Translations under genes and position numbers: made by a program
Notes under the pieces: model-generated
The model's database searches: none
Told to the model about the DNA's origin: nothing
Seen by the model: the letters and a program-made list of their open reading frames with translations, nothing else
Part shown: positions 1 to 9,332 of the stretch, one piece after another
How the letters are laid out: each line of letters begins with the position of its first letter
Position numbering within the stretch: position 1 is the stretch's first letter
Source of the DNA: DAHUYF01 sp035945115
GTDB taxonomy: Bacteria; Pseudomonadota; Alphaproteobacteria; ATCC43930; CGMCC-115725
Length of the DNA stretch: 64,000 bases
Assembly: GCA_035945115.1 (NCBI GenBank)
Contig: DASZAN010000116.1
Coordinates: forward strand, 1 to 64,000
Direction of reading: 5' to 3'

Positions 1-60
1 TTCAACAAAGAAGAGGACATGCTCGATATCCCCGCTTTCCTGCGCCGCCAGGCCAATTGA
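1..60 (+). CDS. ftsZ: Cell division protein FtsZ, C-terminal end (partial)
   Basis: Only the last 19 codons are in the window. They read FNKEEDMLDIPAFLRRQAN and end in TGA. This acidic stretch plus DIPAFLRRQ is the conserved C-terminal peptide of alphaproteobacterial FtsZ, the tubulin-like GTPase of the division ring; the peptide docks onto FtsA and other partners. The next gene downstream is lpxC, the usual neighbour at the end of the division/cell-wall cluster, which supports the call. The gene starts outside the window. Confidence 0.9.
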   Translation, partial: FNKEEDMLDIPAFLRRQAN

Positions 61-89
61 CGGCGGGATCGGCGTCCGCCGGTTTTGAG

Positions 90-139
90 CACCCCACGGC
101 CACTTGGCCGTGGGGTGTCGACTCCAAGTCGAGAGTCGA
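90..139. terminator. Tandem hairpins between ftsZ and lpxC
   Basis: A perfect 13-bp inverted repeat (90-102 with 105-117, sequence caccccacggcca) is followed at once by a second stem (tcgactc 118-124 with gagtcga 133-139). No T-tract follows, so if this ends ftsZ transcription it does not look like a classical intrinsic terminator. A third short stem (cggaaaa 155-161 with ttttccg 167-173) lies closer to lpxC. The role is inferred from position only; it could also be a processing or stability element in an ftsZ-lpxC mRNA. Confidence 0.45.
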
Positions 140-245
140 TCACTAAGCACCTGTCGGAAAAGGGGATTTTCCGTAATAATCTGTAATAAAGAGTGATTTG
201 GGTGGATGTGCGCGCTCCGGTAGGGTACGCGCGTTTGAGTGGGGG

Positions 246-1184
246 ATGGTTTCGGTGGCTGCGATGGACGACGAGGGGATCGCCCAGCAACGGACTCTGA
301 AGACGGCGATACATTGCCGCGGCGTCGCGCTGCATACCGGCGCGCGCGTGGCGATGATGCTGTGCCCGGCTGCGCCCGATACCGGGATCGTCTTCCGCCG
401 CACCGACCGCGACGCCACGGATGTGGCAGCGCGCTGGCACAATGTCGCGGCGCAACCCCTGTGCACACGCATCGATGACGGAAGCGGCAGCTCGGTCTCG
501 ACCATCGAGCACCTGATGGCGGCGCTCGCCGGCCTCGAAATCGATAACGCGGTGATCGAGATCGACGGGCCCGAGGTGCCGGTCATGGACGGCAGCGCGG
601 CGCCCTTCGTCTTCCTCATCGAATGTGCAGGGATCGTCGAGCAGGACGCGCCGCGTCGCGCCATCCGCGTGCTGAAGCCAGTGCGCGTTGGCGAGGGCAG
701 CAAGTCGGCGGCGCTCACGCCCGACGACGCCTTCCTCATGAGCTTCGCCATCGACTTCGCGAGCGATGCGATCAGCCGGCAGGACATCACCCTCGCCATC
801 GATCCCGATAGCTTCAAATCGCATATCAGCCGCGCCCGCACGTTCGGCTTCCTCCACGAGGTGGATCAGCTCCGCGCCGCCGGCTTGGCGCGAGGTGGCT
901 CGCTCGACAATGCCGTCGTTATCAGCGGCAACGAAGTGCTGAACCGCGAAGGACTGCGCTACGTCGACGAGTTCGTGCGGCACAAGGTGCTGGACGCGCT
1001 CGGCGATCTCTATCTCGCGGGCGCACCGATCGTCGGCCATTTCCACGGCGTCCGCTCCGGCCACGCGCTCAATCAACAATTGCTGCGCGCGCTCTTCGCC
1101 GATCCTTCAGCATGGTGCTACACGAACCTACCGGCGCGCACGCCGTTGTGGGAGGACGTGGCGCCGCGCCGCGCCCGCGCCTAG
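246..1184 (+). CDS. lpxC: UDP-3-O-acyl-N-acetylglucosamine deacetylase LpxC
   Basis: This zinc enzyme catalyses the committed step of lipid A synthesis: cytoplasmic deacetylation of UDP-3-O-acyl-GlcNAc. The product is 312 aa from ATG 246, close to the usual 300-310. Family signatures are the early QRTLKTAIHCRGVALHTG (18 residues), STIEHLMAAL with zinc ligand His89, FVRHKVLDALGD with His246 and Asp250, and HGVRSGH with the catalytic-type His273. A further upstream in-frame TTG at 198 adds residues unlike the family; ATG 246, or ATG 264 which leaves only MDDEGIAQQ before the conserved start, is more likely. It follows ftsZ, as in most Alphaproteobacteria. Confidence 0.96.
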   Translation: MVSVAAMDDEGIAQQRTLKTAIHCRGVALHTGARVAMMLCPAAPDTGIVFRRTDRDATDVAARWHNVAAQPLCTRIDDGSGSSVSTIEHLMAALAGLEIDNAVIEIDGPEVPVMDGSAAPFVFLIECAGIVEQDAPRRAIRVLKPVRVGEGSKSAALTPDDAFLMSFAIDFASDAISRQDITLAIDPDSFKSHISRARTFGFLHEVDQLRAAGLARGGSLDNAVVISGNEVLNREGLRYVDEFVRHKVLDALGDLYLAGAPIVGHFHGVRSGHALNQQLLRALFADPSAWCYTNLPARTPLWEDVAPRRARA

Positions 1185-1294
1185 CTCAAACCCCGCCGCC
1201 GCATTGTCGGTGGCTCCCCGACCCAAGCTCGTGCTATAACGGCGGCTGCCCGTTGGGGGGCTTGTCACACCGTTCTTGGGGGCGGGCCGTCTTG

Positions 1295-2158
1295 ATGTCC
1301 GTTGCTTCTCGCTTCTGCTGGCTGGCCGTCGCCGGATGCGCCGTCGTCTCGGGATGCGCTGACAAGAAGGACACGTACGTCGAAAAGCCGGTCGAGGATC
1401 TCTACAACAACGCGATGAACCATCTTCTCGACGAGAACTATGAGAAGGCGGCGAAGGGATTCGCCGAGGTGGAGCGGCAGCATCCCTATTCCGTCTGGGC
1501 GACCAAGTCCCAGCTCATGGCCGCCTACGCCCTCTACGAGGGAAACAAGTACGATGAATCGATCGGCGCCGCGGAGCGCTTCATCTCGCTCCATCCCGGC
1601 CACCGCGACATCGCCTATGCCTACTATATAAAGGCGCTCGACTACTACGTGCAGATCGCCGATGTCGGGCGCGACCAGAAGACGACGCAGCAGGCCATGA
1701 CGGCCCTCAACGAAGTGGTGCGGCGCTTCCCCGAGAGCAAGTACGGCCGCGATGCGCGCCTCAAGATCGACCTCGCGCGCGACCACCTTGCCGGCAAGGA
1801 GATGGAGATCGGCCGGTATTACGAGCGGCAGGGCTCCTATCTTGCGGCCGTCAATCGCTTCAAGCGGGTGGTCGACGAATATCAGACCACGACGCATGTG
1901 CCGGAGGCTCTCCATCGCCTCACCGAGTGCTACACGGCGCTCGGGCTTTCCGACGAGGCGAAGAGGGTGGCGGCGGTGCTCGGCTACAATTACCCCGGCA
2001 GCCAATGGTACGGCGACACCTACGCCATGGTGAAGGATACGGCACCGACCGCGCTCGCCGAGGCGCAGGGGGAAAGCGGCACGAGCGCCGCGTCGCCCAC
2101 GCAGCCGCCCGAGGGCTGGTTCACGCGCGTCATGAACTCGGTGACCTCGATCTTCTGA
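1295..2158 (+). CDS. bamD: Outer membrane assembly lipoprotein BamD
   Basis: BamD is the essential lipoprotein of the BAM complex, which folds beta-barrel proteins into the outer membrane from the periplasmic side. The product is 287 aa. A lipoprotein signal ends at VVSGC, giving lipidated Cys21. The mature part starts with KPVEDLYNNAMNHL and contains TPR-like repeats typical of BamD/ComL (ENYEKAAKGFAEVERQHPYS, then RRFPESKYGRDARLKIDLA and SYLAAVNRFKRVVDEY). ATG 1295 was chosen because the frame upstream of it is not signal-peptide-like. The tail after residue 250 is low complexity. It lies 110 nt after lpxC, and bamD after ftsZ-lpxC is the common alphaproteobacterial order. Confidence 0.95.
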   Translation: MSVASRFCWLAVAGCAVVSGCADKKDTYVEKPVEDLYNNAMNHLLDENYEKAAKGFAEVERQHPYSVWATKSQLMAAYALYEGNKYDESIGAAERFISLHPGHRDIAYAYYIKALDYYVQIADVGRDQKTTQQAMTALNEVVRRFPESKYGRDARLKIDLARDHLAGKEMEIGRYYERQGSYLAAVNRFKRVVDEYQTTTHVPEALHRLTECYTALGLSDEAKRVAAVLGYNYPGSQWYGDTYAMVKDTAPTALAEAQGESGTSAASPTQPPEGWFTRVMNSVTSIF

Positions 2159-2256
2159 TCCCGCCCGCTCCGCGTGGCCAGCCGTTAGATCGCATGATAG
2201 AGTTTCTCGTGCACCGCTCCTTGCGGCGCACGAATGCACGTTTCTAGGGGGAGGCA

Positions 2257-3273
2257 ATGACCGCTCTTGCAGCGCGTGTCGCCATCGCGGCGTCACTCTT
2301 ATATTCCGCCTCTTGCGTCGGATTTGCCCATGCCGCTGATGTTCCGGGCGCGAAGGATCCGCCGGGATTCAAGCGCTATGAGGGCTCGGCGATCATTCAT
2401 CAAGCCGAAAGCCGTTATGCCGAATACCTCCTGGACAGAGACGGCGGGTGGGGCAAGACGGAAGCCGCCGAGGGCGAGATCGGGCGTGTCGTCTACCTTG
2501 TCCCGGAGGGCCCGACGGCCTTCGAAGTGCTGCGCAACTACGAGCAGATGCTGACGGAAGCGGGCTTTCAGCAGACCTTCGAGCTCAAGGCTGACGCCGT
2601 TTCGGTCATCACCTCATACTTCTGCGAGCACTTCTTCTTCGGCTTCGAGAAAAACGACTCTGTTCACCCAAGCGCGTCCTACCGGTATTGCGGGGCCGCC
2701 GCCAATCCGCACTACGCCACGTACAAAGGGGCGAAGGACGGCAAGGACGTGACGGTCGCCGTGCTGATCGGCGAGTCGGCCGCCATGGATTGGGCGGAAC
2801 CGGGCGTCAAGAGCCCGATCGCCGTCAAGAAGGGCCAGGTCGTCGCCGCGATGGACGTCGTTACCGGCAAAGCCATCGAAAACAAGATGGTGCTGGTGAA
2901 GGCTGCCGACATCGCCGACGCTTTGGCGAGCAAGGGCAGCATCGACCTCTACGGCATCTTCTTCGACGTGGACAAGACGGACATCAAGCCCGACAGCACA
3001 AAGACGCTCGACGAGGTGGCGAGCCTCCTCAAGATCGACCGCTCGCTCAAGCTCGAGATTTCCGGGCACACCGACAATACCGGCACCGCCGACCACAATA
3101 TGAAGCTCTCCGACGGCCGCGCGCATGCCGTCGTCGATGCGCTCGTCAAGAATTACGGCATTGACGCCGCGCGGCTCGAGGCGAAGGGCTATGGCGATAC
3201 GAAGCCGGTGGCGCCGAACGACAGCGAGGATGGCCGCGCGAAGAACCGCCGGGTCGAGCTAAGGAAGCTCTAG
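2257..3273 (+). CDS. OmpA-family protein with DUF4892-like N-terminus
   Basis: The 338-aa protein starts with a Sec signal peptide (cleavage expected near FAHAAD, residue 27). The middle (about residues 40-190) resembles the DUF4892-type domain found before OmpA modules. The C-terminal 115 residues form an OmpA/MotB peptidoglycan-binding domain: YGIFFDVDKTDIKPDS, LEISGHTDNTG, LSDGRAHAVVDAL and GYGDTKPVAPNDSEDGRAKN, closing with RRVEL. It therefore probably sits in the periplasm or outer membrane and grips peptidoglycan. A clear ribosome site (gggggagg) lies 5 nt before ATG 2257. It sits between bamD and recN, so a role in envelope maintenance is inferred. The two cysteines near residue 127 (YFCEHFF) and residue 144 (YRYCG) could pair. 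Confidence 0.85.
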   Translation: MTALAARVAIAASLLYSASCVGFAHAADVPGAKDPPGFKRYEGSAIIHQAESRYAEYLLDRDGGWGKTEAAEGEIGRVVYLVPEGPTAFEVLRNYEQMLTEAGFQQTFELKADAVSVITSYFCEHFFFGFEKNDSVHPSASYRYCGAAANPHYATYKGAKDGKDVTVAVLIGESAAMDWAEPGVKSPIAVKKGQVVAAMDVVTGKAIENKMVLVKAADIADALASKGSIDLYGIFFDVDKTDIKPDSTKTLDEVASLLKIDRSLKLEISGHTDNTGTADHNMKLSDGRAHAVVDALVKNYGIDAARLEAKGYGDTKPVAPNDSEDGRAKNRRVELRKL

Positions 3274-3387
3274 ACCCGAGTGCCGCCGGGCTGCGTCGGG
3301 CTTTCGGGCGGTACCGCGCCCTGGCCTCCCTTAGACCGCGCCGCTATCATCGCCGGCGATGGCGATGCTTCCCTCCGCGCGTCTCTG

Positions 3388-5061
3388 ATGTTGCTCAGCC
3401 TCACCATTCGCGACGTCGTGCTGATCGATCGGCTCGACCTGACGTTTCCGACGGGCCTTTGCGTGCTCACCGGCGAGACCGGTGCCGGGAAGTCCATTCT
3501 CTTGGATGCACTGGGGCTCGCGCTTGGCGCTCGGGCGGAGGCCGCCCTCGTCCGCCATGGCGCAGCACAAGCCGTGGTCACGGCGGAATTCGCCTTGGCC
3601 CGCGACCATGCCGCCCGCCGCCTCCTCGCCGAAGCCGGCTTTCCCGCCGAGGGGGAGACGCTGGTCTTGCGGCGCGCCGTGGGTGCCGACGGGCGCAGCC
3701 GCGCCTTCGTCGACGACGAGCCCGCCAGCGTCGGCTTGCTGCGCGCGCTGGGCGCGGTGCTGGTGGAGATTCACGGGCAATTCGAGCAGCAAGGTCTGCT
3801 TGATCCCGCCACCCATCGCGACGTCCTCGATGCCTTTGGCGGCCATGCGCCCGAACTCGCCCAGCTGAGCGAAACCTGGCGCGCTTGGCGTGCTGCAAGC
3901 GAGGAGCGCGCGGCCAAGGAAGCCGCCCTCGCCAAGGCCCGCGCCGAGGAGGATTACCTGCGCCACGCGCTGGCCGAGCTCGAGGCGCTGGCGCCCGAGC
4001 CGGGCGAGGAAACCTCGCTCGCCGAGCAGCGGAGCCTTCTCCTCAATCGCGAGAAGCTGAGCCAAGCGCTCGAGGGGGCGCTCGCCGAACTTGCGAGCGA
4101 GCGCGGCGGCGAGCACGCGCTCACCGCCGCCGCACGCCAGCTCGAGCGTCTTCGCGACAAAGCGGCGGGGCGCCTCGATGCGGCGCTCGCCGCGCTCGAG
4201 CGCGCCATCATCGAGACGCGGGAAGCGGTGGCGCAGCTCGAAACCGCCGCTCGCGACATGGACCGCGACACGACGAGCCTCGAGAAGATCGAGGAGCGCC
4301 TCTTCGCGCTCCGCGCGCTCGCCCGCAAGCACAGCCTGGCGATCGAGGCCCTCCCTGCGCTTCGCGCCGAGCTCGCCGCGCGCATCGGCGCGCTCGACGA
4401 CGGCGGCAACGAGCTCGCGCGGCTCGCGCGGCGCGAGGCGGACGCGCGCCAAGCCTATGGCGCCGCAGCCGAGGCGGTGAGCGCGCGCCGCAAACGCGCG
4501 GCGAAAGCTCTCGACGCCGCGGTCATGAAGGAGCTGGCGCCGCTCAAGCTCGAGAAAGCCCGCTTTGCGACCGTGCTCATGCCGCTCGAAGAAGACGAAT
4601 GGGGCGAGCTCGGACGCGAGCGCGTCCATTTCGAGGTGGTGACGAATCCCGGTGCGCCCCCCGGGCCGCTCGCCAAGATCGCTTCCGGCGGCGAGCTCTC
4701 GCGCTTCATGCTGGCGCTCAAGGTCGTGCTGGCGAAGACCTCGCCCGCGCCCACCCTCGTCTTCGACGAAGTCGACAGCGGCATTGGCGGCGCCGTGGCG
4801 GCGGCGGTGGGCGAGCGGCTCCATCGCCTGGCGCAAGAGCTCCAGGTCCTGGTCGTCACGCACTCGCCGCAAGTGGCAGCGCGCGGCGCGCATCATTGGC
4901 GGGTCAAAAAGCAGCAGGCGGAAAAGCGCACGCTGACGCGCGTCGAGCCGCTCTCCGCCGAGGAGCGGCGCGAGGAGATCGCGCGCATGCTGTCGGGAAG
5001 CGCCATCACCGCCGAGGCGCGCGCCGCCGCCCAGAGCCTGATGGCCGGCCATCGCGCATGA
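3388..5061 (+). CDS. recN: DNA repair protein RecN
   Basis: RecN is an SMC-like ATPase acting in double-strand-break repair. The 557-aa product begins LLSLTIRDVVLIDRLDLTF, the standard RecN start. Walker A is GETGAGKSILLDALGLALG at about residue 30, followed by EIHGQFEQQGLLDP, a long alanine/glutamate-rich coiled coil with a central break, the ABC signature IASGGELSRFMLALK near 430, and Walker B LVFDEVDSGIGG near 456. The longer frame from 3280 adds 36 residues not seen in the family, so ATG 3388 is preferred. The stop overlaps the ligA start (ATGA at 5058), implying translational coupling. Confidence 0.95.
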   Translation: MLLSLTIRDVVLIDRLDLTFPTGLCVLTGETGAGKSILLDALGLALGARAEAALVRHGAAQAVVTAEFALARDHAARRLLAEAGFPAEGETLVLRRAVGADGRSRAFVDDEPASVGLLRALGAVLVEIHGQFEQQGLLDPATHRDVLDAFGGHAPELAQLSETWRAWRAASEERAAKEAALAKARAEEDYLRHALAELEALAPEPGEETSLAEQRSLLLNREKLSQALEGALAELASERGGEHALTAAARQLERLRDKAAGRLDAALAALERAIIETREAVAQLETAARDMDRDTTSLEKIEERLFALRALARKHSLAIEALPALRAELAARIGALDDGGNELARLARREADARQAYGAAAEAVSARRKRAAKALDAAVMKELAPLKLEKARFATVLMPLEEDEWGELGRERVHFEVVTNPGAPPGPLAKIASGGELSRFMLALKVVLAKTSPAPTLVFDEVDSGIGGAVAAAVGERLHRLAQELQVLVVTHSPQVAARGAHHWRVKKQQAEKRTLTRVEPLSAEERREEIARMLSGSAITAEARAAAQSLMAGHRA

Positions 5062-7163
5062 AGCGCGGCTCCCAGCCGAAGCCGGTCGAGGCGCTGAGCG
5101 AGACAGAAGCGAAAGCGGAGCTGAAGCGGCTCGCCGCCGAGATCGGCCATCACGATCGCCTCTACTACGCGAAGGACGCACCGGAAATCTCCGATGCCGC
5201 CTACGACGCCTTGCGCCAGCGCAACGTGGCGATCGAAAAGCGCTTCCCGCATCTCGTTCGCGCCGACAGCCCGAGCCAGCGCATCGGCGCCGCGCCCGCC
5301 ACCGGCTTCGCCAAGGTACGGCATGCGAAGCCGATGCTGTCGCTCGACAACGCCTTCGACGAGGAAGATGTGCGCGCTTTCTTTGCGAGCGTGCAGAACT
5401 TTTTTCGCAGCCCCGAGGATCTGAAGCGCGTCGATCCTGCGACTATCGCGGTGGCGGCCGAACCGAAGATCGACGGGCTCTCCTGCTCGCTCCGCTATGA
5501 GGAAGGCGAGCTGGTGCTGGCGGCGACGCGCGGCGACGGCGTCACCGGCGAGGACGTGACCGCCAACGTCAAGACGGTGAAAGACGTGCCGCACCGACTC
5601 AAAGGCCGCGGCTTGCCGAAGCAGATCGAGATTCGCGGCGAAGTCTATATGGAGCGGCCCGGCTTCTTCGCGCTCAACGCCGAGCGCGAGAAGGCAGGAG
5701 AGCCGGTTTTCGCCAATCCGCGCAACGCCGCCGCGGGATCGCTGCGCCAGCTCGATCCCTCCATCACGGCGTCCCGCCCGCTCAAATTCTTCGCCTATGC
5801 CTGGGGCGAGGCCGACCGGCCGATTGCCGACACCCACTGGGACGCGCTGCGGCACTTTCGCGACTGGGGCTTGGCGGTGAACCCGCTCTCAAAACTCTGC
5901 CGCGGCATCGATCAGGTGCTGGCGTTTCACGCGGAGATCGCCGCCGGGCGCGCCGAGCTCCCCTACGACATCGACGGCGTCGTCTACAAGGTCAACGATC
6001 TCGATCTCGAGGAGCGCTTGGGCTTCGCGAGCCGCGCGCCGCGCTGGGCCATCGCGCACAAATTCCCGGCGCAGCAGGCGCAAACCGTGTTGAAGGAGAT
6101 CACCATTCAGGTGGGTCGCCAAGGCTCGCTCACGCCCGTGGCGATGCTCGAGCCGATTACTGTCGGCGGCGTCGTCGTACAGCGGGCGACGCTTCACAAC
6201 GAGGACGAGATCGAGCGCAAGGATATCCGCGCGGGCGACACCGTCGTCATCCAGCGTGCGGGCGACGTCATCCCGCAAGTGGTCTCGGTGGTGAAGGAAC
6301 GTCGTCCGAAATCGAGCAAGCCCTACCGCTTTCCCGACCATTGCCCGATTTGCGGCAGTCTCGCCATACGCGAACCGGGCGAAGTGGTGCGGCGCTGCAC
6401 GGGCGGGCTCATTTGCGCCGCACAAGCGGTCGAGCGTCTACGGCATTTCGTCTCACGCGACGCCTTCGATATCGAGGGTCTCGGCGCCAAGCACATCGCC
6501 GATTTCTGGGAGGACAAGCTCATCAAGACGCCCGCCGACATCTTTCGCCTCGATCCCGCCCTCATCGCCGAGCGCGAAGGCTGGGGCGAGCAGAGCGCCG
6601 GCAAGCTCCGCGACGCCATCGAAGCGCGCCGGCACATCTCGCTCGAGCGCTTCATCTATGCGCTCGGCATCCGCCAGGTGGGGCAGCAGACGGCGAAGCT
6701 GCTGGCGCGCCATTATCGCGGCTTCGCACGCTGGCGTGAGGCCATGCTGGCGGCACGTGACAAGGAGAGCGACGCCTGGCGCGAGCTCAACGACATCCAT
6801 GGCGTCGGCGAGGACATGGCCGAGGACATCGTCGGTTTCTTCCGCGAGAAGCACAACCGCGAGCTTCTCGACGATCTCCTCCGGGAACTGGATGTTGCCG
6901 ACTACGTGGCGGCGCAAAGCGCCGCGCGATCGCCGCTCGCCGGCAAGACCGTCGTCTTCACCGGCACGCTCACCGCGATGTCGCGCTCGGAGGCGAAAGC
7001 TCGCGCGGAGACGCTCGGCGCCAATGTCGCCGGCAGCGTCTCCGGCAAGACCGACTACCTCATCGTCGGCGCCGATGCCGGCTCCAAGGCGGAAAAGGCG
7101 CGCGCGCTCGGCGTCAAGACCTTGAGCGAGGAAGAATGGCTCGCCTTGGCGAAGGGTGGGTAG
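5058..7163 (+). CDS. ligA: NAD-dependent DNA ligase LigA
   Basis: LigA seals nicks in replication and repair using NAD+. The 701-aa protein has all expected modules: the Ia domain (HDRLYYAKDAPEISDAAYDAL), the adenylation domain with nucleophile Lys137 in EPKIDGLS, an OB fold (QVGRQGSLTPVAMLEPI), a four-Cys zinc finger beginning at Cys429 (HCPICG), helix-hairpin-helix repeats, and a C-terminal BRCT domain from about residue 622 (GKTVVFTGTL). Start ATG 5058 overlaps the recN stop. The same frame is open back to 3885, but that part only shadows recN. recN followed by ligA is a common alphaproteobacterial pair. Confidence 0.97.
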   Translation: MKRGSQPKPVEALSETEAKAELKRLAAEIGHHDRLYYAKDAPEISDAAYDALRQRNVAIEKRFPHLVRADSPSQRIGAAPATGFAKVRHAKPMLSLDNAFDEEDVRAFFASVQNFFRSPEDLKRVDPATIAVAAEPKIDGLSCSLRYEEGELVLAATRGDGVTGEDVTANVKTVKDVPHRLKGRGLPKQIEIRGEVYMERPGFFALNAEREKAGEPVFANPRNAAAGSLRQLDPSITASRPLKFFAYAWGEADRPIADTHWDALRHFRDWGLAVNPLSKLCRGIDQVLAFHAEIAAGRAELPYDIDGVVYKVNDLDLEERLGFASRAPRWAIAHKFPAQQAQTVLKEITIQVGRQGSLTPVAMLEPITVGGVVVQRATLHNEDEIERKDIRAGDTVVIQRAGDVIPQVVSVVKERRPKSSKPYRFPDHCPICGSLAIREPGEVVRRCTGGLICAAQAVERLRHFVSRDAFDIEGLGAKHIADFWEDKLIKTPADIFRLDPALIAEREGWGEQSAGKLRDAIEARRHISLERFIYALGIRQVGQQTAKLLARHYRGFARWREAMLAARDKESDAWRELNDIHGVGEDMAEDIVGFFREKHNRELLDDLLRELDVADYVAAQSAARSPLAGKTVVFTGTLTAMSRSEAKARAETLGANVAGSVSGKTDYLIVGADAGSKAEKARALGVKTLSEEEWLALAKGG

Positions 7164-7629
7164 GTGCGCACATTGCCGCGGCGCGAGCCCTACAGCTATC
7201 GTCGCGATTCCACAGTCCCACCCTTTTCCCGACGATCACCCCATCATCATCTTCGACGGTTACTGCGCGCTCTGCTCGGGATGGGCGCGCTTCGTCTTGC
7301 GCCATGATCGGCGCCGGATCTTTCGCCTGCTTCCAGCGCAGTCGCCGATCGGGCGCGCCCTCTACGTCCACTATGGCCTCGATCCCGAGGAATTCGAGAC
7401 CAACATCCTGCTCGCTGACGGCGTCGCCTGGTTCAAATCGGAGGGCTCGATCCGCATGGCGGAGGGCCTGGGCCGTCCCTGGTCGCTCGCCCGCCTCTTC
7501 GGGATTCTGCCGCAGCGCTGGCGCGACGCCCTCTATATGACCGTGGCCCGCAATCGCTTGCGGTGGTTCGGTCGCCGCGCCCTTTGCTACCGTGCCGAGC
7601 CCGGACAAGAGCATCGGTTCATCGCATGA
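7156..7629 (+). CDS. DCC-family (DUF393) thiol oxidoreductase-like protein
   Basis: A 157-aa protein of the DCC family, named after the Asp-Cys-Cys motif. Here it reads FDGYCALCSGW, a thioredoxin-like CxxC. The rest (FRLLPAQSPIGRALYVHYGL, SIRMAEGLGRPW, NRLRWFGRR) follows the family pattern. Family members are thought to act in thiol-disulfide chemistry, but substrates are not known. The start is uncertain: GTG 7156 overlaps the ligA stop by 8 nt and no better start lies before the conserved core. The stop overlaps the next start (ATGA at 7626), so it is probably translated with that gene. Confidence 0.85.
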   Translation: MGRCAHCRGASPTAIVAIPQSHPFPDDHPIIIFDGYCALCSGWARFVLRHDRRRIFRLLPAQSPIGRALYVHYGLDPEEFETNILLADGVAWFKSEGSIRMAEGLGRPWSLARLFGILPQRWRDALYMTVARNRLRWFGRRALCYRAEPGQEHRFIA

Positions 7630-9332
7630 CGCGCGTCTTGATCCTGGGCGGGTATGGCGTCTTCGGCGGACGCGTCGCGCAGCTGCTTGCCCACGATCCC
7701 CGGCTGGCCTTGATCATCGGCGGACGCTCGCGTGAACGCGCGGCCCGTTTCTGCGAGACGCTTGTCGCGAGCGCGCCGACGATCGCCGCGGCAGTCGACC
7801 GCGATGGCGACTTGCATGCCGCGTTTCGTGAGCTTCGACCCGATGTCGTCGTCGATGCGACGGGACCGTTTCAAGCCTATGGCGGCGCACCCCATCGCGT
7901 CGTCGAGGCCTGCATCGCCGCCGGCATCGACTATCTCGATCTCGCCGACGGATCGCGTTTCGTCGCCGGCATCGATGCTTTCGATGAGGCGGCACGGGCA
8001 CGCGGCGTCTTCGTGCTCTCGGGGGTCAGCAGCTTTCCCGTGCTAACTGCGGCGGTGGTGCGGCATCTTTTGCGCGACATGGCGCGGCTCGACTCGGTGA
8101 CGGCCGGGATCGCTCCCTCACCTTACGCCGGCGTCGGCCTCAACGTCATTCGTGCGATCGCCGGCTATGCCGGGCAGCCCCTGGTGCTGCGTCGGAACGG
8201 AGCGGAAGCGACCGGATATGCGCTTGTCGAGACGATGCGCTTCACGATTGCGCCGCCCGGCCGCCTGCCATTGCGCAACCTCCGCTTCTCCTTGGTTGAT
8301 GTACCCGATTTGCGCGCGCTGCCGGTGCTCTGGCCGGAATTGCGCAGCGTTTGGATGGGCGCCGGCCCGGTCCCGGAGATCCTGCATCGCGGACTCAACG
8401 GCCTTGCCTGGCTGGTGCGTCTGCGCCTCCTGCCGTCGCTCTCGCCGTTCGCACCGCTCTTCCATCGCACAATCAATGTGCTGCGCTGGGGTGAGCACCG
8501 CGGGGGCATGTTCGTCGCCATCGAGGGAGTGGACGACGACGGTCGCGTCTGCCGCCGCTCGTGGCATCTCGTGGCGGAAGGGGATGACGGCCCGCTCATT
8601 CCATCGATGGCGGTGGCGGCGATCATCCTACGCAGCCTCGCGGGCGGGAAACCCGCGCCCGGTGCGCGCGCCGCCACGCGCGCGCTCGCGCTCGCCGATT
8701 ACGACGCGCTCTTCGCGCGACGACGGATTTATACTGGATGCCGTGACGAAACCGCGGTCGGCGACGGGCAGACGCTCTATCGAAAGCTCCTAAGCGACGC
8801 CTGGGACGCGCTGCCGGCCGCGGTCCGGGCCATGCACAGCGCCGATACGATCGCGGCCGATGGCATAGCGAGCGTCGAACGCGGGCCGGGCGTGCTGTCG
8901 CGGCTTGTCGCCGCGTTCTTTTACTTCCCGGCCGCCGGTGCGCAGGTACCGGTCAGCGTCTCATTCGTGCGCCACGGCGCCGGCGAGATCTGGCATCGCC
9001 GCTTTGCAGCGCGAGCGTTCTCGAGCGTGCAGACCGCGGGCCGCGGCCGCCGGGAGCACCTTCTGGTCGAGCGCTTCGGCCCCTTCAGTGTCGCCTTGGC
9101 GCTGGTTGTTGAGAATGGCACGCTCTCATTCGTGAGCCGCGACTGGCGTTTTCTCGGCGTGCGGCTACCAGCGATCCTGCGCCCGCGCGGACATTCCTAT
9201 GAGCGCGAGGACAACGGCCGCTTCCATTTCCAGGCGGAGATCGCCCATCCGCTCACGGGATTGATCGTCCGCTATCGCGGCTCCCTCACCCCGCGCGCGG
9301 CAGCGGCGCCACCTGCTGAGCGCGGCGGCTGA
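7626..9332 (+). CDS. Saccharopine dehydrogenase-like NAD(P)-binding protein with DUF4166 tail
   Basis: The 568-aa protein has two parts. The N-terminal ~370 residues start with a Rossmann motif (VLILGGYGVFGGRVAQLL) and continue with DATGPFQAYGG and DLADGSRFV, as in saccharopine-dehydrogenase-like oxidoreductases. The C-terminal ~180 residues (LPAAVRAMHS, WHRRFAARAFSSVQ, LVERFGPFSVALAL, HPLTGLIVRYRG) match the DUF4166 pattern. This combination often sits beside a DCC-family gene, as here, where the two share an ATGA overlap. The substrate is unknown; lysine synthesis is unlikely. Its 3' end overlaps the convergent MFS gene by 47 nt. Confidence 0.85.
   Translation: MTRVLILGGYGVFGGRVAQLLAHDPRLALIIGGRSRERAARFCETLVASAPTIAAAVDRDGDLHAAFRELRPDVVVDATGPFQAYGGAPHRVVEACIAAGIDYLDLADGSRFVAGIDAFDEAARARGVFVLSGVSSFPVLTAAVVRHLLRDMARLDSVTAGIAPSPYAGVGLNVIRAIAGYAGQPLVLRRNGAEATGYALVETMRFTIAPPGRLPLRNLRFSLVDVPDLRALPVLWPELRSVWMGAGPVPEILHRGLNGLAWLVRLRLLPSLSPFAPLFHRTINVLRWGEHRGGMFVAIEGVDDDGRVCRRSWHLVAEGDDGPLIPSMAVAAIILRSLAGGKPAPGARAATRALALADYDALFARRRIYTGCRDETAVGDGQTLYRKLLSDAWDALPAAVRAMHSADTIAADGIASVERGPGVLSRLVAAFFYFPAAGAQVPVSVSFVRHGAGEIWHRRFAARAFSSVQTAGRGRREHLLVERFGPFSVALALVVENGTLSFVSRDWRFLGVRLPAILRPRGHSYEREDNGRFHFQAEIAHPLTGLIVRYRGSLTPRAAAAPPAERGG

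Noticed and set aside
3331..5181. 616-codon minus-strand frame opposite recN
   Set aside because: Compositional antisense frame; recN motifs on the + strand are complete.
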